Of a DNA stretch of 64,000 bases, positions 18,345 to 27,030 are shown piece by piece; the first letter of the stretch is position 1, and each line of letters starts with the position of its first letter. The DNA lies in the NCBI RefSeq assembly GCF_003150835.1, contig NZ_CP029479.1, forward strand, positions 1,240,001-1,304,000, written 5' to 3'. Below the pieces are notes generated by a model. It was not told the origin of the DNA. It saw nothing but the letters and a program-made list of their open reading frames with translations, and searched no databases. The DNA comes from Phenylobacterium parvum (GTDB lineage: Bacteria > Pseudomonadota > Alphaproteobacteria > Caulobacterales > Caulobacteraceae). The position numbers and the translations under genes are program-made.

Positions 18345-19334
18345 TCAGGCCAAACCGACTTCAGAGCGCTCCGCCTCGTTCATGAGGGGCTCGCCGGCCA
18401 GGTACCTCTCCAGGTTCCCGATGAACTGGATATCCGCGCGCGGCTGCACCCCGTCGCCGGAATTGGACGTGTGGGCGCTGACCCGCACCTGGGGGTGGCC
18501 CCAGATCCAATGGTCGTCGGGCAGGGGCTCGGTCTGGAAGACATCGAGCACCGCGTAGGCCGGCCGACTGGCGTCCAGGCCCCGGCGCAGGGCGTCCTCG
18601 TCCACCAGCCCGCCCCGACCGATGTTGATCAGGATGGCGCCGGGCTTGAGGGCCGCAAAGAAGGCGCCATTGCACATGTCCCGGGTTTCGTCCGTCAGGG
18701 CGCAGGCAAGCACCACGACGTCGGTGTCCGGAAGGGCCTCGGAGATCCGGGACAGGGGCAGGGTGCGGTGCGCCAGCCCGGCGTCCGAACCGCGGCGCAC
18801 GACGGTCAGGTCCACCCCGAAGGCCCGGGCCCGCTGGGCGATCTGCTCGCCGATCGCGCCGTAGCCCACCAGCAGCCAGCGCGTCTGGCTGACCTCACGG
18901 TATTGGGTGCGGCCCCATTCCCGCCGGGCCTGAAGCTGCCGCTGGGCGTCGATGGGCACGATCAGGGACAGGGCGTGGGCCAGGACGTACTCGGCGATGA
19001 CCACGCCCTGGGCCGAGGACTTGGTGATCCGGACCCCCTTTTCCATGATCCTGCGGAAGACCGGCAGGTCGAGCCCGGCGTTGAAGGTCTGCAGCCAACG
19101 CACCGAGGGGCAGTCGAGGAGGGGACGCATCAGGCTCGGCAGGAGCCCTGACATGTAGGCCTCCTGGGTGTTCCAGACGATCTCGGGCGCCAGGTCGGCG
19201 GCCGCCACCTCGGCGCCGTCCGCCTGGTAGCGTCCGGCCTCGGGAACGGTGACGATCCGAAGCCCCGGCGCGAGGTGGGCGATCCGGTCGCGGATGCGCA
19301 GGTGGGCGGCTTCGGACATCAGGATCTGGGTCAC
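18345..19334 (-). CDS. D-isomer-specific 2-hydroxyacid dehydrogenase
   Basis: NAD(P)-dependent 2-hydroxyacid dehydrogenase of 329 residues. The Rossmann motif is GYGAIGEQIAQRA. The catalytic triad of the family can be placed: Arg in the FNAGLD/NIGRG region with INIGRGGLVDEDAL, Glu in VFQTEPLP, and His in VRVSAHTSN. The N-terminal substrate domain is diverged, so glyoxylate/hydroxypyruvate or another 2-keto acid could be the substrate. It ends 16 bp from rnd (convergent), and its start is 7 bp after the ppx stop, so it is probably the last gene of the hdaA-ppk-ppx transcript. Confidence 0.87.
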   Translation of the reverse strand: MTQILMSEAAHLRIRDRIAHLAPGLRIVTVPEAGRYQADGAEVAAADLAPEIVWNTQEAYMSGLLPSLMRPLLDCPSVRWLQTFNAGLDLPVFRRIMEKGVRITKSSAQGVVIAEYVLAHALSLIVPIDAQRQLQARREWGRTQYREVSQTRWLLVGYGAIGEQIAQRARAFGVDLTVVRRGSDAGLAHRTLPLSRISEALPDTDVVVLACALTDETRDMCNGAFFAALKPGAILINIGRGGLVDEDALRRGLDASRPAYAVLDVFQTEPLPDDHWIWGHPQVRVSAHTSNSGDGVQPRADIQFIGNLERYLAGEPLMNEAERSEVGLA

Positions 19335-19341
19335 GCGGGGC

Positions 19342-20859
19342 TCATCCCATCTGGAGGCGGATCTTGAGAACCTGGGCGAGGGTCATGGCCCGCTTGGCCG
19401 TCTGTTCTCCCAGGAGCATGTCCTCCCAGCCCTCTTCCGCGGAGAGCCGGAGGCGGTCGTTCTCGAGGCTGAGGGCGGCGTGGCGCAGCACCTCCACGTT
19501 CCGGCCGGCCAGGTCACAGCCCAGGCGGATGGCCGATCCCAGGGCGCGGGCCCTGACGCGCCGTTCCGGCGACAGGAGGCGGTTGATCACATCCGGCTCC
19601 GGCGGGGTGGGGGCCGAGGCGTGCCGGGAAAAGACCACGCTGGCCAGGAAGGCTCTCTCGGGATGCGTCATGCCGGCGATGGGGGCCCTCAGAGCCTTCT
19701 CGAAGGCGAGGTCCGCCCGGTGGTCCGGGTGCAGCCGGGCGCCGAGGTCCGCCAGCCGGCAGGCCGCCGCCAGGAGGATGGGGTCGCGGGTCCCGAAGGC
19801 GGGGGGAAGCTGCTCGAAGACCGGCCTGATGAAGGCCTCAAGGGCGGGGCCGAGGTCTGAAGTCAGGCCGCTCTGCGCGACGAGGGCCTCGCACCCGCCC
19901 ACAAGGGGATCAAGGTTGCGGACCCTCTCAGGCATGGATTCCAGCAGAAGGCCCTCGCGCAGGCCGAAGGCGGAGACCACCACCCTCTGCACCTCCAGGG
20001 CCTGCACCACCTCCGACAGGACGACGGCGGCGTAGGGCAGGGTGTCGAACCGCTTGCGCGACAGGCCCTGAATACCCTCCAGGGAGGTCCGCGACTGCCG
20101 CGCCACGAAACGGCACATGTCGAGCAGGTCGGTCCTCTGGATCTCGTACTGGTGGGCGATGTGAAGCGGATAGCCCTCTAGCTCCATGTGGAGGAGGGCG
20201 AGGTTACGCCAGGCGCCGCCCACGGCGTGGAACTCGCGGGTGGATAGGCGCGCGGCATGGGGCCGCAGGGCCCGGGCGGTAACCCGCCGCACCCGGTCCG
20301 CATCCATCGCCCGGGGTGCGCCCAGGGCCAAGGGGCCAAGGGGCAGGCTCACCCCCTGCTCGGGGTCATCCAGCCGCACGAGCTCCAGGCTCGATCCGCC
20401 CAGGTCGCCCGCCACGCCTCCGGCGTCGGCCTGTCCGGCCAGCACGCCGAGGGCGCCGTAGCGGGCCTCTTCCTCCCCTGAGAGGACGCGGACGGTGATC
20501 CCCGTTTCTTCCTCGACGGCGCGAAGGAAGGCGCGGCTGTCGCGGGCCTCGCGCACCGCCGCCGTAGCGACCACGTAGGTTTCCCGGCTGCTCCACCCCT
20601 GCAGAAGCACGCGAAAGCGTCGCAGGGCCGACATGGCGACCTCGACGCCCTCTGGCGAGAGGCGTCCGGTGGTCTGCAGGTCGCGGCCGAGACCGGCGAG
20701 GGCCTTCTCGTTGTAGACCGTCCAGATCGCGCGGCCTTCGAGGCGATAGACGACAAGGCGGATCGAGTTCGACCCGATGTCGATCACGGCCGCATGCCGC
20801 GACTCTGCGGGCGGCGGCCCCAGGGGCGCAGGGGCCCGGTTAGGTGCGAGACGCCACAT
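19342..20859 (-). CDS. ppx: exopolyphosphatase, Ppx/GppA family
   Basis: Hydrolyses terminal phosphate from polyphosphate (or pppGpp in GppA enzymes). The actin-like phosphatase core shows [15 protein letters not shown] and [13 protein letters not shown], and a helical C-terminal half follows; about 505 residues. ATG 20859 ([10 protein letters not shown]) is preferred; a TTG two codons upstream (20865) is also possible. The start lies within the last 20 bp of ppk, so synthesis and breakdown of polyphosphate are translationally coupled. Confidence 0.92.
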   Translation of the reverse strand: MWRLAPNRAPAPLGPPPAESRHAAVIDIGSNSIRLVVYRLEGRAIWTVYNEKALAGLGRDLQTTGRLSPEGVEVAMSALRRFRVLLQGWSSRETYVVATAAVREARDSRAFLRAVEEETGITVRVLSGEEEARYGALGVLAGQADAGGVAGDLGGSSLELVRLDDPEQGVSLPLGPLALGAPRAMDADRVRRVTARALRPHAARLSTREFHAVGGAWRNLALLHMELEGYPLHIAHQYEIQRTDLLDMCRFVARQSRTSLEGIQGLSRKRFDTLPYAAVVLSEVVQALEVQRVVVSAFGLREGLLLESMPERVRNLDPLVGGCEALVAQSGLTSDLGPALEAFIRPVFEQLPPAFGTRDPILLAAACRLADLGARLHPDHRADLAFEKALRAPIAGMTHPERAFLASVVFSRHASAPTPPEPDVINRLLSPERRVRARALGSAIRLGCDLAGRNVEVLRHAALSLENDRLRLSAEEGWEDMLLGEQTAKRAMTLAQVLKIRLQMG

Positions 20860-23095
20860 GGTCAATCGCGCCGGGCAGGTCCTTCACCTTGTGCCCGCGA
20901 CCCGAGAGGCTGGGATTGGTCATGAAGTACTCGTGCGCCGAAAAGGCTCCCGGGTGATCCCAGGCGGGGTCCCGGCTATACCCGCCGGAAGCGTCCAGCG
21001 TCCAGCTTTGGGCCTCGTCCCGGATGTTCGCCACCAGGATCTGGTGCAGGACCTGCTGGTGGACGGTGGGAGTCTCCACAGGCGCGAGGGACTCCACCCG
21101 CCGGTCAAGGTTCCGGGGCATCCAGTCCGCCGAGGAGATGAAGACCCGGGCCTGGGCCGAGGGCATCTCGGCGCCGTTGGCGAAGGCGACGATCCGCGAG
21201 TGTTCCAGGAACCGGCCAACGATCGACTTGACCTTGATACGCTCCGAAAGCCCCGGAACGCCGGGCCTGAGGCAGCAAATGCCGCGCACAACCAGCTGGA
21301 CGTCCACGCCGGCCTGGCTGGCCTCGTAGAGGGCGTCGATGATCTCGGGATCCACCAGGGAGTTCAGCTTGGCCCAGATGGCCGCCGGCTTTCCGGCGCG
21401 CGCGTTGTCGGCCTCGTCGGCGATCATCCGGACCAGGTCGGTCTTCATGGTCAGGGGCGAGAAGGACAGCTTCTCCATCCGCTGGGGCCGGGCGTAGCCG
21501 GTGATGTAGTTGAACAGGCGGGCCGAATCCCGCCCGAGGGCCGGGTCGGAGGTGAACAGGGACAGGTCCGTGTAAACCCGCGCGGTCTGCGGGTGATAGT
21601 TGCCGGTCCCGAAGTGGCAGTAGGTCCGCAGCTGGTCCCCCTCGCGGCGCACCACCATCGAGAGCTTGGCGTGGGTCTTGTACTCCACGAAGCCGAAGAC
21701 GACGTGGACGCCGGCGCGCTCAAGGTCGCGGGCCCACTTCAGGTTGGCCTCCTCGTCGAAGCGCGCCTTGATCTCCACCAGGGCGGTCACGTTCTTGCCG
21801 TTCTCCGCCGCCTCGATCAGGGCCGCGACGATCGGGCTGTCCTGGGAGGTCCGGTAGAGGGTCTGCTTGATGGCCAGGACATGCGGGTCCCGCGCCGCCT
21901 GGCGCAGGAACTGGACCACCACGTCGAAGCTTTCGAAGGGGTGGTGGACCAGGATGTCCTTCTCGCGGATCGCGGCGAAGCAGTCCCCGGCGTGGTCGCG
22001 GATGCGTTCGGGGAAGCGGGGTTCGAAGGCGCGGAACTTCAGCTCCGGGCGGTTCGGCGGGATCAGCTGGGACAGCTCGTCCAGGCCCAGCATGCCCCCG
22101 ATCCGGATGATGTCCTCGCGCCGGGCGTGCAGGTTGTCGCAGATGAAGGCCTGCAGGTCGCGCGGCATGGCCGCCTCGATCTCGACCCGGACCACCGAGC
22201 CCAGCCGCCTCTGCTTCAGCCGCTCCTCGAATTCCCGGACCAGGTCCTCGGCCTCTTCCTCGATCTCGACGTCGGAGTCCCGGATCAGCCGGAACACGCC
22301 CTGGCCGTCGACCCTGGAGCCCGGAAAGAGCCGGTCCACGAACAGGGCGACCAGGGCCTCGAGGGTGACGAACCGGCGCTCGGTCCGCCGACGCGGGGCG
22401 GGCTGGGAGGGCAGCTCCCAGAAGCGGGCCACCTGGGCCGGGATCGGCACGAGGGCGTAGAGCGACCGCCGCTCGGCCTTCAGGCGCAGCTTGAAGACCA
22501 GGGAGAAGGCCAGGTTCGGGATGAAGGGGAAGGGGTGGGCCGGATCGATGGCCAGAGGCGTCAGGATCGGGAAGAGCCGGGTCAGGAAGGCGTCTTCCAG
22601 CGCCTCGCGGTCAGCCTCTGTCAGGGCCTCGGGCGCAACGAGGGACAGTCCCTGGGTCGACAGCTCGGTGGCGAGGTCCTTCCACTGGGCCTGCTGGTCC
22701 ACCATCAGGTCCTCGGCCTCGGCGTTGATCCGCTCCAGCTGCTCGGCGGGGGACAGGCCGTCCTGGCTGACCGTGCGGATCCCTTCCCGGACCTGGGCCT
22801 TCAGGCCGGCCACGCGGACCATGTAGAACTCATCCAGGTTGTGGGCCGAGATGGACAGGAAGCGCAGGCGCTCCAGCAGGGGATGCCGGGGATTGCGGCT
22901 CTCCGCCAGGACCCGCCGGTTGAAGGCCAGCCAGGAAAGCTCCCGGTTGAAGAAGCGCTCGGGCGAACGCATCAGCTCGCGGTCCAGCGGAGCGCCGTTC
23001 GGGGTCACATGGGATTTCGGCTTTGCGGCGAGGGGCATCTGGCTGGGCTCGTTCCCGGGATCGGTAGCACTGGCGCCGTCATGGGCCAAGCCCAT
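20840..23095 (-). CDS. ppk: polyphosphate kinase 1
   Basis: Reversible polymerisation of ATP gamma-phosphate into polyphosphate. The 751-residue protein has the PPK1 four-domain layout: N domain ([18 protein letters not shown]), head domain, and two PLD-like C domains. Visible motifs are [35 protein letters not shown] and [17 protein letters not shown], which carry the phospho-histidine region, and [14 protein letters not shown]. It is 12 bp downstream of hdaA and overlaps ppx. A second in-frame ATG (MPLAAKPK, at 23038) is possible. Confidence 0.96.
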   Translation of the reverse strand: MGLAHDGASATDPGNEPSQMPLAAKPKSHVTPNGAPLDRELMRSPERFFNRELSWLAFNRRVLAESRNPRHPLLERLRFLSISAHNLDEFYMVRVAGLKAQVREGIRTVSQDGLSPAEQLERINAEAEDLMVDQQAQWKDLATELSTQGLSLVAPEALTEADREALEDAFLTRLFPILTPLAIDPAHPFPFIPNLAFSLVFKLRLKAERRSLYALVPIPAQVARFWELPSQPAPRRRTERRFVTLEALVALFVDRLFPGSRVDGQGVFRLIRDSDVEIEEEAEDLVREFEERLKQRRLGSVVRVEIEAAMPRDLQAFICDNLHARREDIIRIGGMLGLDELSQLIPPNRPELKFRAFEPRFPERIRDHAGDCFAAIREKDILVHHPFESFDVVVQFLRQAARDPHVLAIKQTLYRTSQDSPIVAALIEAAENGKNVTALVEIKARFDEEANLKWARDLERAGVHVVFGFVEYKTHAKLSMVVRREGDQLRTYCHFGTGNYHPQTARVYTDLSLFTSDPALGRDSARLFNYITGYARPQRMEKLSFSPLTMKTDLVRMIADEADNARAGKPAAIWAKLNSLVDPEIIDALYEASQAGVDVQLVVRGICCLRPGVPGLSERIKVKSIVGRFLEHSRIVAFANGAEMPSAQARVFISSADWMPRNLDRRVESLAPVETPTVHQQVLHQILVANIRDEAQSWTLDASGGYSRDPAWDHPGAFSAHEYFMTNPSLSGRGHKVKDLPGAIDHVASRT

Positions 23096-23107
23096 GACAC
23101 CTCCAAG

Positions 23108-23776
23108 TCAGATGTCGAAAAGGTCAAGATTTTCCGTCTCGTCGCCCAGGATTTCCCGGGCCAGGGCCCGGCTCACGGGCCGGTGGTCGGGTCCGGACGC
23201 CTCGTGGAGGCGCTCCACCACGTCCCGGGCGGCCGAGACGGACCGGTCGATCCGGCGCACGAGATAGGGCGCGAGGTCGGCGGAGGGGCGAATGCCCCGG
23301 GCGCGCAGGAAGTCCTCGATCACCCCGGTCAGCACGGCGTCGTCCATGCCCTCGATCAGGGCCGCCTCGGCCGCCTTCAGGCGCGAGCGCAGGTCGGGAA
23401 GGCGGACGGGCCAGGACGCCGGCGGGGTCCGGGCGGTCATCAGGAGCCCGCCGCTCACCGGCGCCAGGTTGATGAGGTGGAACAGCCCTTCCTCGCAGAA
23501 GCCCCGGTCCACGTCTTCCAGGAGGATCGGCCGGGCCCGCGCAGACGCCGTGTCGGGCTGTCGCGGATCCAGCGCCAGGGCCCCGGTCCGCGCCGCCCAG
23601 TCCTCGGCCATCCGGCTCTTGCCGGAACCTTCGGGGCCCACCAGGACGAGGCAGCCGGCCGACCAGGCCGGCCAGGCCTCCAGGCGCGCACAGGCGCCGG
23701 CGTTCCCGGGCGAGACGACGAACTCGCCCCGCGCCCGGAAGAGCGGGTCCCAGAAATCGAACAGCGCCTGTCTCAT
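23108..23776 (-). CDS. hdaA: DnaA-related regulatory protein HdaA
   Basis: Short DnaA-like protein (222 residues) that, with the beta clamp, promotes hydrolysis of DnaA-bound ATP and limits re-initiation in Caulobacter. It starts MRQALFDFWDPLFRARGEFVV; the QxxLFDF opening resembles a clamp-binding motif. The AAA+ Walker A-like segment is VGPEGSGKSRM and a sensor-like region follows; there is no DnaA DNA-binding domain IV. The gene sits directly upstream of ppk, the arrangement I recall for Caulobacter hdaA. Confidence 0.87.
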   Translation of the reverse strand: MRQALFDFWDPLFRARGEFVVSPGNAGACARLEAWPAWSAGCLVLVGPEGSGKSRMAEDWAARTGALALDPRQPDTASARARPILLEDVDRGFCEEGLFHLINLAPVSGGLLMTARTPPASWPVRLPDLRSRLKAAEAALIEGMDDAVLTGVIEDFLRARGIRPSADLAPYLVRRIDRSVSAARDVVERLHEASGPDHRPVSRALAREILGDETENLDLFDI

Positions 23777-23804
23777 GTCCTTCCGGTGCTAGCCCGGTTC
23801 ACCC

Positions 23805-24638
23805 CTAGGGGTCGACGGCTCCGGCGACCTCCGGCGGGGATGGCCCGGACCCGCCTGTGGACAGGCTGTGGAGGAGCGGGCGGGCGGGCGCGTCCCGGTC
23901 GCGGGCGGAGAGCAGGGTCCATCCCGTGGGGCCCAGGGCCTCCAGGGGCTGGAACCCGGCCTTGTAGTCCATCTTGCCCGACCCCCGGACCCAGTAGCCC
24001 AGGTAGACGTAGGGGAGGGTCGTCAGCCGGGCCTGGGCCAGGTGATCGAGGATCATGAACCGCCCCAGGCTGCGGCGCGCGAGGTCCGGATCATAGAACG
24101 AGTAGACCATCGACAGGCCGTCGCCGAGCAGGTCCACCAGGGCGCAGCCCACCAGCTCGCCCGGCGCGCCGTCCGGCGAGGGCAGGCGGTATTCCATCAG
24201 GTGGGTGCGGACCGGCGTGTCCTCGACCATGGCCACGAAGTCGGGCCAGCCCATGTCCGTCATCCCGCCCTCGGCGTGGCGGGCCCGCAGGTAGCGCCCC
24301 AGGAGCTCGAACTGCTCCACCGTCGCCTCGGCCTCCACCAGGCCGCGCTGCAGGTCGGCGTTGCGGTTGAGGGTCTTCCGGTCAGACCGCGACAGCACGT
24401 AGTCCGCCGCCGGAACCCGCACAGAGACGCAGGCCGCGCAGGCCTCGCAGGCGGGCCGGTAGGCGATGTTCTGCGAGCGCCGGAACCCGCTCTGGCTCAG
24501 GCCGTCATTGACCACCGCGCCGTCGCCCATGGGCAGGTGGGCGAACACCTTCCGCTCCAGCCGGTCGGGCAGGTAGGGGCAGGGGGCCGGGGCGGTCAGG
24601 TAGAACCGGAGCTGGCGGGTGGGGAAGTGCTGCGTCAC
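23805..24638 (-). CDS. bpt: aspartate/glutamate leucyltransferase (Bpt/ATE family)
   Basis: N-end-rule aminoacyl-tRNA protein transferase. It moves Leu (Bpt) or Arg (ATE) from tRNA to N-terminal acidic residues, marking the protein for ClpS/ClpAP. The 277-residue length and motifs fit the family: CPYLPDRLERKVF, FRRSQNIAYRPACEACAAC with the paired cysteines, SRSDRKTLNRN, and LGYWVRGSGKMDYKAGFQP. Leu specificity is the usual bacterial form. It lies upstream of hdaA on the minus strand. Confidence 0.93.
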   Translation of the reverse strand: MTQHFPTRQLRFYLTAPAPCPYLPDRLERKVFAHLPMGDGAVVNDGLSQSGFRRSQNIAYRPACEACAACVSVRVPAADYVLSRSDRKTLNRNADLQRGLVEAEATVEQFELLGRYLRARHAEGGMTDMGWPDFVAMVEDTPVRTHLMEYRLPSPDGAPGELVGCALVDLLGDGLSMVYSFYDPDLARRSLGRFMILDHLAQARLTTLPYVYLGYWVRGSGKMDYKAGFQPLEALGPTGWTLLSARDRDAPARPLLHSLSTGGSGPSPPEVAGAVDP

Positions 24639-24697
24639 GCCGCCGACTAGACCCCGAACCGAGCGGCCGGCGCAAGGGCGGTCGGGGCCAAACGCGC

Positions 24698-25579
24698 CTA
24701 GAAGGCGGGTTCCGGCGGCAGGACGGGCGCCTCGCGCAACAGGACGATGGCGATCCGCCGGTTGCCGGGCAGGCTGGGGTCATCCGGATAGAGGGGCTCG
24801 GAATTCGCCTTGCCCGAGACCTGGTAGACCCGGTCCTTGTCGATCCCCGCCGCCTGGAGAATCCGCCGCGAGGCGTCCGCCCGGGCCGACGACAGGCCCC
24901 AGTCGCTGTCCACCTCGCCGCCGCGCCAGTCGGCCGAGGTGTGGCCCGAGATCGAGATCCGGTTGGGCAGTTCGTTCAGGGTCTTGGTGATCGCCCGCAG
25001 GAGCACCCGCGCCCGGTCGTTCGGCACGGACGAGCCCTCGGCGAAGAGCGAGCGCCCCTCCTGGTCGACCAGCTGGATGCGCAGGCCCTCGGGCGTCTTG
25101 TCGACGATGATGTTCTTCGACAGCTCGGCCAGCTCGGGCATGGACTGCAGGGCCTGCTTCAGCGACTGGGCGGCGGAGTCGAACTCGGCCTCCTCGCGCT
25201 TCTGCCGGGCCGTCTCCAGGGTGTCGGAGACCGAGGCGGCGGCGTTCGGCCCGTCCTGGGCGTTGCGCGTGTCGGGCGCCATCTGGGCCATGATGGAGGT
25301 GGAGCCCGCCGACTTGGCGCCGTTGTCGTCCAGGGCCGTCCCGCCGAGGATCCCGCCCGCGCCGGAGGTGGAGTCCGACACCGTGGCCGGGGCGAAGTAT
25401 TCGGCGATGCCGCGCTTTTGCTCGGGGCTGGTGGTGTTGATCAGCCACATCAGCAGGAAGAAGGCCATCATGGCGGTCACGAAGTCCGCATAGGCCACCT
25501 TCCAGGCGCCGCCATGGTGGCCGCCCCCGGAAACCTTCTTGACCTTCTTGATCAGAACGGGCCGTTCGTCGTTCGCCAT
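24698..25579 (-). CDS. motB: flagellar motor protein MotB
   Basis: Stator subunit that anchors MotA/B to peptidoglycan and conducts protons. From ATG 25579 (MANDERPVLIKKVKK) it has 293 residues. The single transmembrane helix follows KVAYADFVTAMMAFFLLMW, with the essential proton-carrying Asp at D32. After a Ser/Gly-rich linker comes an OmpA-like peptidoglycan-binding domain (ISGHTSADW, DWGLSSARADASRRIL, NRRIAIVLL). The 293-residue form is chosen over a 505-residue frame that reads antisense to the next gene. motA is not adjacent, as in Caulobacter. It is divergent from the gene at 25655, with a CtrA-like box between. Confidence 0.94.
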   Translation of the reverse strand: MANDERPVLIKKVKKVSGGGHHGGAWKVAYADFVTAMMAFFLLMWLINTTSPEQKRGIAEYFAPATVSDSTSGAGGILGGTALDDNGAKSAGSTSIMAQMAPDTRNAQDGPNAAASVSDTLETARQKREEAEFDSAAQSLKQALQSMPELAELSKNIIVDKTPEGLRIQLVDQEGRSLFAEGSSVPNDRARVLLRAITKTLNELPNRISISGHTSADWRGGEVDSDWGLSSARADASRRILQAAGIDKDRVYQVSGKANSEPLYPDDPSLPGNRRIAIVLLREAPVLPPEPAF

Positions 25580-25625
25580 GACGGATACCGGGGTGGATGT
25601 CCCCGCCGCCTTGCCATGGCGAGGG

Positions 25626-25640
25626 TTAAGATGCGGTTTA
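25626..25640. promoter_or_regulatory. CtrA-like binding site between motB and a divergent gene
   Basis: TTAA (25626-25629), 7 bp, then TTTA (25637-25640): 7 of 8 positions of TTAA-N7-TTAA, the CtrA box known from Caulobacter. It lies 47 bp upstream of the motB start. CtrA control of motility genes is well established in that order; use here is inferred. Confidence 0.4.
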
Positions 25641-25654
25641 GGATGGAGGGGCGG

Positions 25655-26515
25655 ATGCGGGTCGCATTCATCGGACTGGGCGTCATGGGTTTCCCCATGG
25701 CCGGCCACCTGGCCGCGGCCGGGCATGAGGTGCGGGTCTTCAACCGCAGCCCGGACAAGGCCCGCCGCTGGGCGGAGCAGCATGCCGGAACCGCCTGCGA
25801 CAGCCCCGGGGCGGCGGCGCAGGGCGCGCACCTGGTCGCCCTGTGCGTCGGCGCCGATCCCGATGTGCGCGGCCTGGTCCCCCGCCTCCTGCCCGTCCTG
25901 GCCCCCGGCGCCCTCATCGTCGACCACACCACCACCTCCGCCGAGCTGGCCCGGGACATGGCCGCCCAGGCCGCCGCCTCTGGCTGCAGCTTCCTCGACG
26001 CCCCGGTCTCGGGCGGGCAGGCGGGGGCGGAGGCCGGGCGGCTGACCGTCATGTGCGGCGGCGATCCGGAGGCCTTCGCCAGGGCCGAGCCGGTGATCGC
26101 GTCTTACGCCCGCGCCATCCGCCTCATGGGCGGGCCCGGCGCCGGCCAGCTGACCAAGATGGTCAACCAGATCGCCATCGCCGGCGTCGTCCAGGGCCTG
26201 GCCGAGGCCCTGCACTTCACCCGCCGGGCGGGGCTGGACCCGGCCGAAGTGCTGGCCGCCATCTCCCAGGGCGCGGCCCAGTCCTGGCAGATGGACAACC
26301 GCTGGCCCACCATGGCGGAAGGCAGGTTCGACTTCGGCTTCGCCGTCGACTGGATGCGCAAGGACCTCGGCCTGGTGCTGGACGAGGCCGCCCGCAACGG
26401 CGCCCGGCTGGACCTGACCCGCCAGGTCGACGCCTGGTATGAAGAGGTCCAGGCCCTCGGCGGCGGCCGCTGGGACACCTCCAGCCTCCTCACCCGCCTG
26501 GAGCCGCCCCGGTGA
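25655..26515 (+). CDS. NAD(P)-dependent beta-hydroxyacid dehydrogenase (3-hydroxyisobutyrate dehydrogenase-like)
   Basis: Beta-hydroxyacid dehydrogenase family, 286 residues. It shows the Rossmann motif FIGLGVMGFPMAGHL, the family segment FLDAPVSGGQAGAEAGRLTVM, and the catalytic Lys in GAGQLTKMVNQI. The ATG 25655 is preceded by GGAGGGG, which decides this start over upstream in-frame ATGs (25631, 25643) and a long antisense-derived extension. Candidate substrates are 3-hydroxyisobutyrate, tartronate semialdehyde or similar; a second family member (38888) sits in a clear valine operon, so this one may serve another pathway. GTGA overlap with the following GNAT gene. Confidence 0.88.
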   Translation: MRVAFIGLGVMGFPMAGHLAAAGHEVRVFNRSPDKARRWAEQHAGTACDSPGAAAQGAHLVALCVGADPDVRGLVPRLLPVLAPGALIVDHTTTSAELARDMAAQAAASGCSFLDAPVSGGQAGAEAGRLTVMCGGDPEAFARAEPVIASYARAIRLMGGPGAGQLTKMVNQIAIAGVVQGLAEALHFTRRAGLDPAEVLAAISQGAAQSWQMDNRWPTMAEGRFDFGFAVDWMRKDLGLVLDEAARNGARLDLTRQVDAWYEEVQALGGGRWDTSSLLTRLEPPR

Positions 26516-27027
26516 GCGTGATCCTCCACACGCCCCGGTTGACCCTCGACGAGCTGGAGACCGACCGCGACGCCGGCTTCATCCTGGCCCTCCTGAACGA
26601 GCCCGGCTTCCTGGAGAACATCGGCGACCGGGGCGTGCGCGACCTGGAGGGCGCCCGCCGCTATATCGAGGAGGGCCCCCGGGCCTCCTACGCCGGCTAT
26701 GGCTATGGCCTGTGGCGCGCGACCGAGCGCGACGGCGGCCGCCCCGTGGGCCTGTGCGGCGTGCTGAAGCGCGACGGCCTGAAGGACCCCGACCTCGGCT
26801 ACGCCTTCCTGGCCAGCGTGTGGGGCCGGGGCTTCGCCTCCGAAGCCGCCCGCGCCTGCCTCGACCACGCCCGCCGCGCCCTGCGCCTGGGCCGCATCGT
26901 CGCCATCACCACCCCGGGCAATGTGGCGTCACAGGCGGTGTTGAAGAAGATCGGCCTGAAGGCGGCGGGCGTGGTGCGGCTGCCGGGGAAGGACGAGGAC
27001 AGCGCGTATTTTGTGTCGGAGGGGTAG
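26512..27027 (+). CDS. GNAT family N-acetyltransferase (RimJ/RimL-like)
   Basis: Acetyl-CoA-dependent N-acetyltransferase of 171 residues with GTG start overlapping the preceding stop. The RimJ/RimL-type pattern is visible: TPRLTLDELETDRDAGF, the acetyl-CoA-binding region GYAFLASVWGRGFASEAARA (an altered Q/RxxGxG/A) and TTPGNVASQAVLKKIGLK, ending in a beta-bulge strand. The acceptor is unknown. The stop codon lies inside the left copy of an 8-bp repeat bordering the accessory island. Confidence 0.87.
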   Translation: MSVILHTPRLTLDELETDRDAGFILALLNEPGFLENIGDRGVRDLEGARRYIEEGPRASYAGYGYGLWRATERDGGRPVGLCGVLKRDGLKDPDLGYAFLASVWGRGFASEAARACLDHARRALRLGRIVAITTPGNVASQAVLKKIGLKAAGVVRLPGKDEDSAYFVSEG

Positions 27028-27028
27028 G
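27021..27028 (+). repeat. left copy of 8-bp direct repeat GGGGTAGG at island border
   Basis: GGGGTAGG spans the stop codon of the GNAT gene. An identical copy lies at 35548-35555 across the stop of the restriction gene, exactly bracketing the 27031-35554 cassette. It may be a target-site duplication or recombination scar, but short G-rich repeats also arise by chance in this genome. Confidence 0.35.
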
Positions 27029-27030
27029 GG

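Noticed and set aside
20777..24058. 1093-codon open frame on the plus strand
   Set aside because: It runs antisense through ppk, hdaA and part of bpt, whose motifs are complete; a shadow of GC-rich third-position bias.
24941..25654. Long N-terminal extension of the 25655 dehydrogenase frame
   Set aside because: It reads antisense to motB; the Rossmann motif starts right after ATG 25655, which has a good ribosome site.
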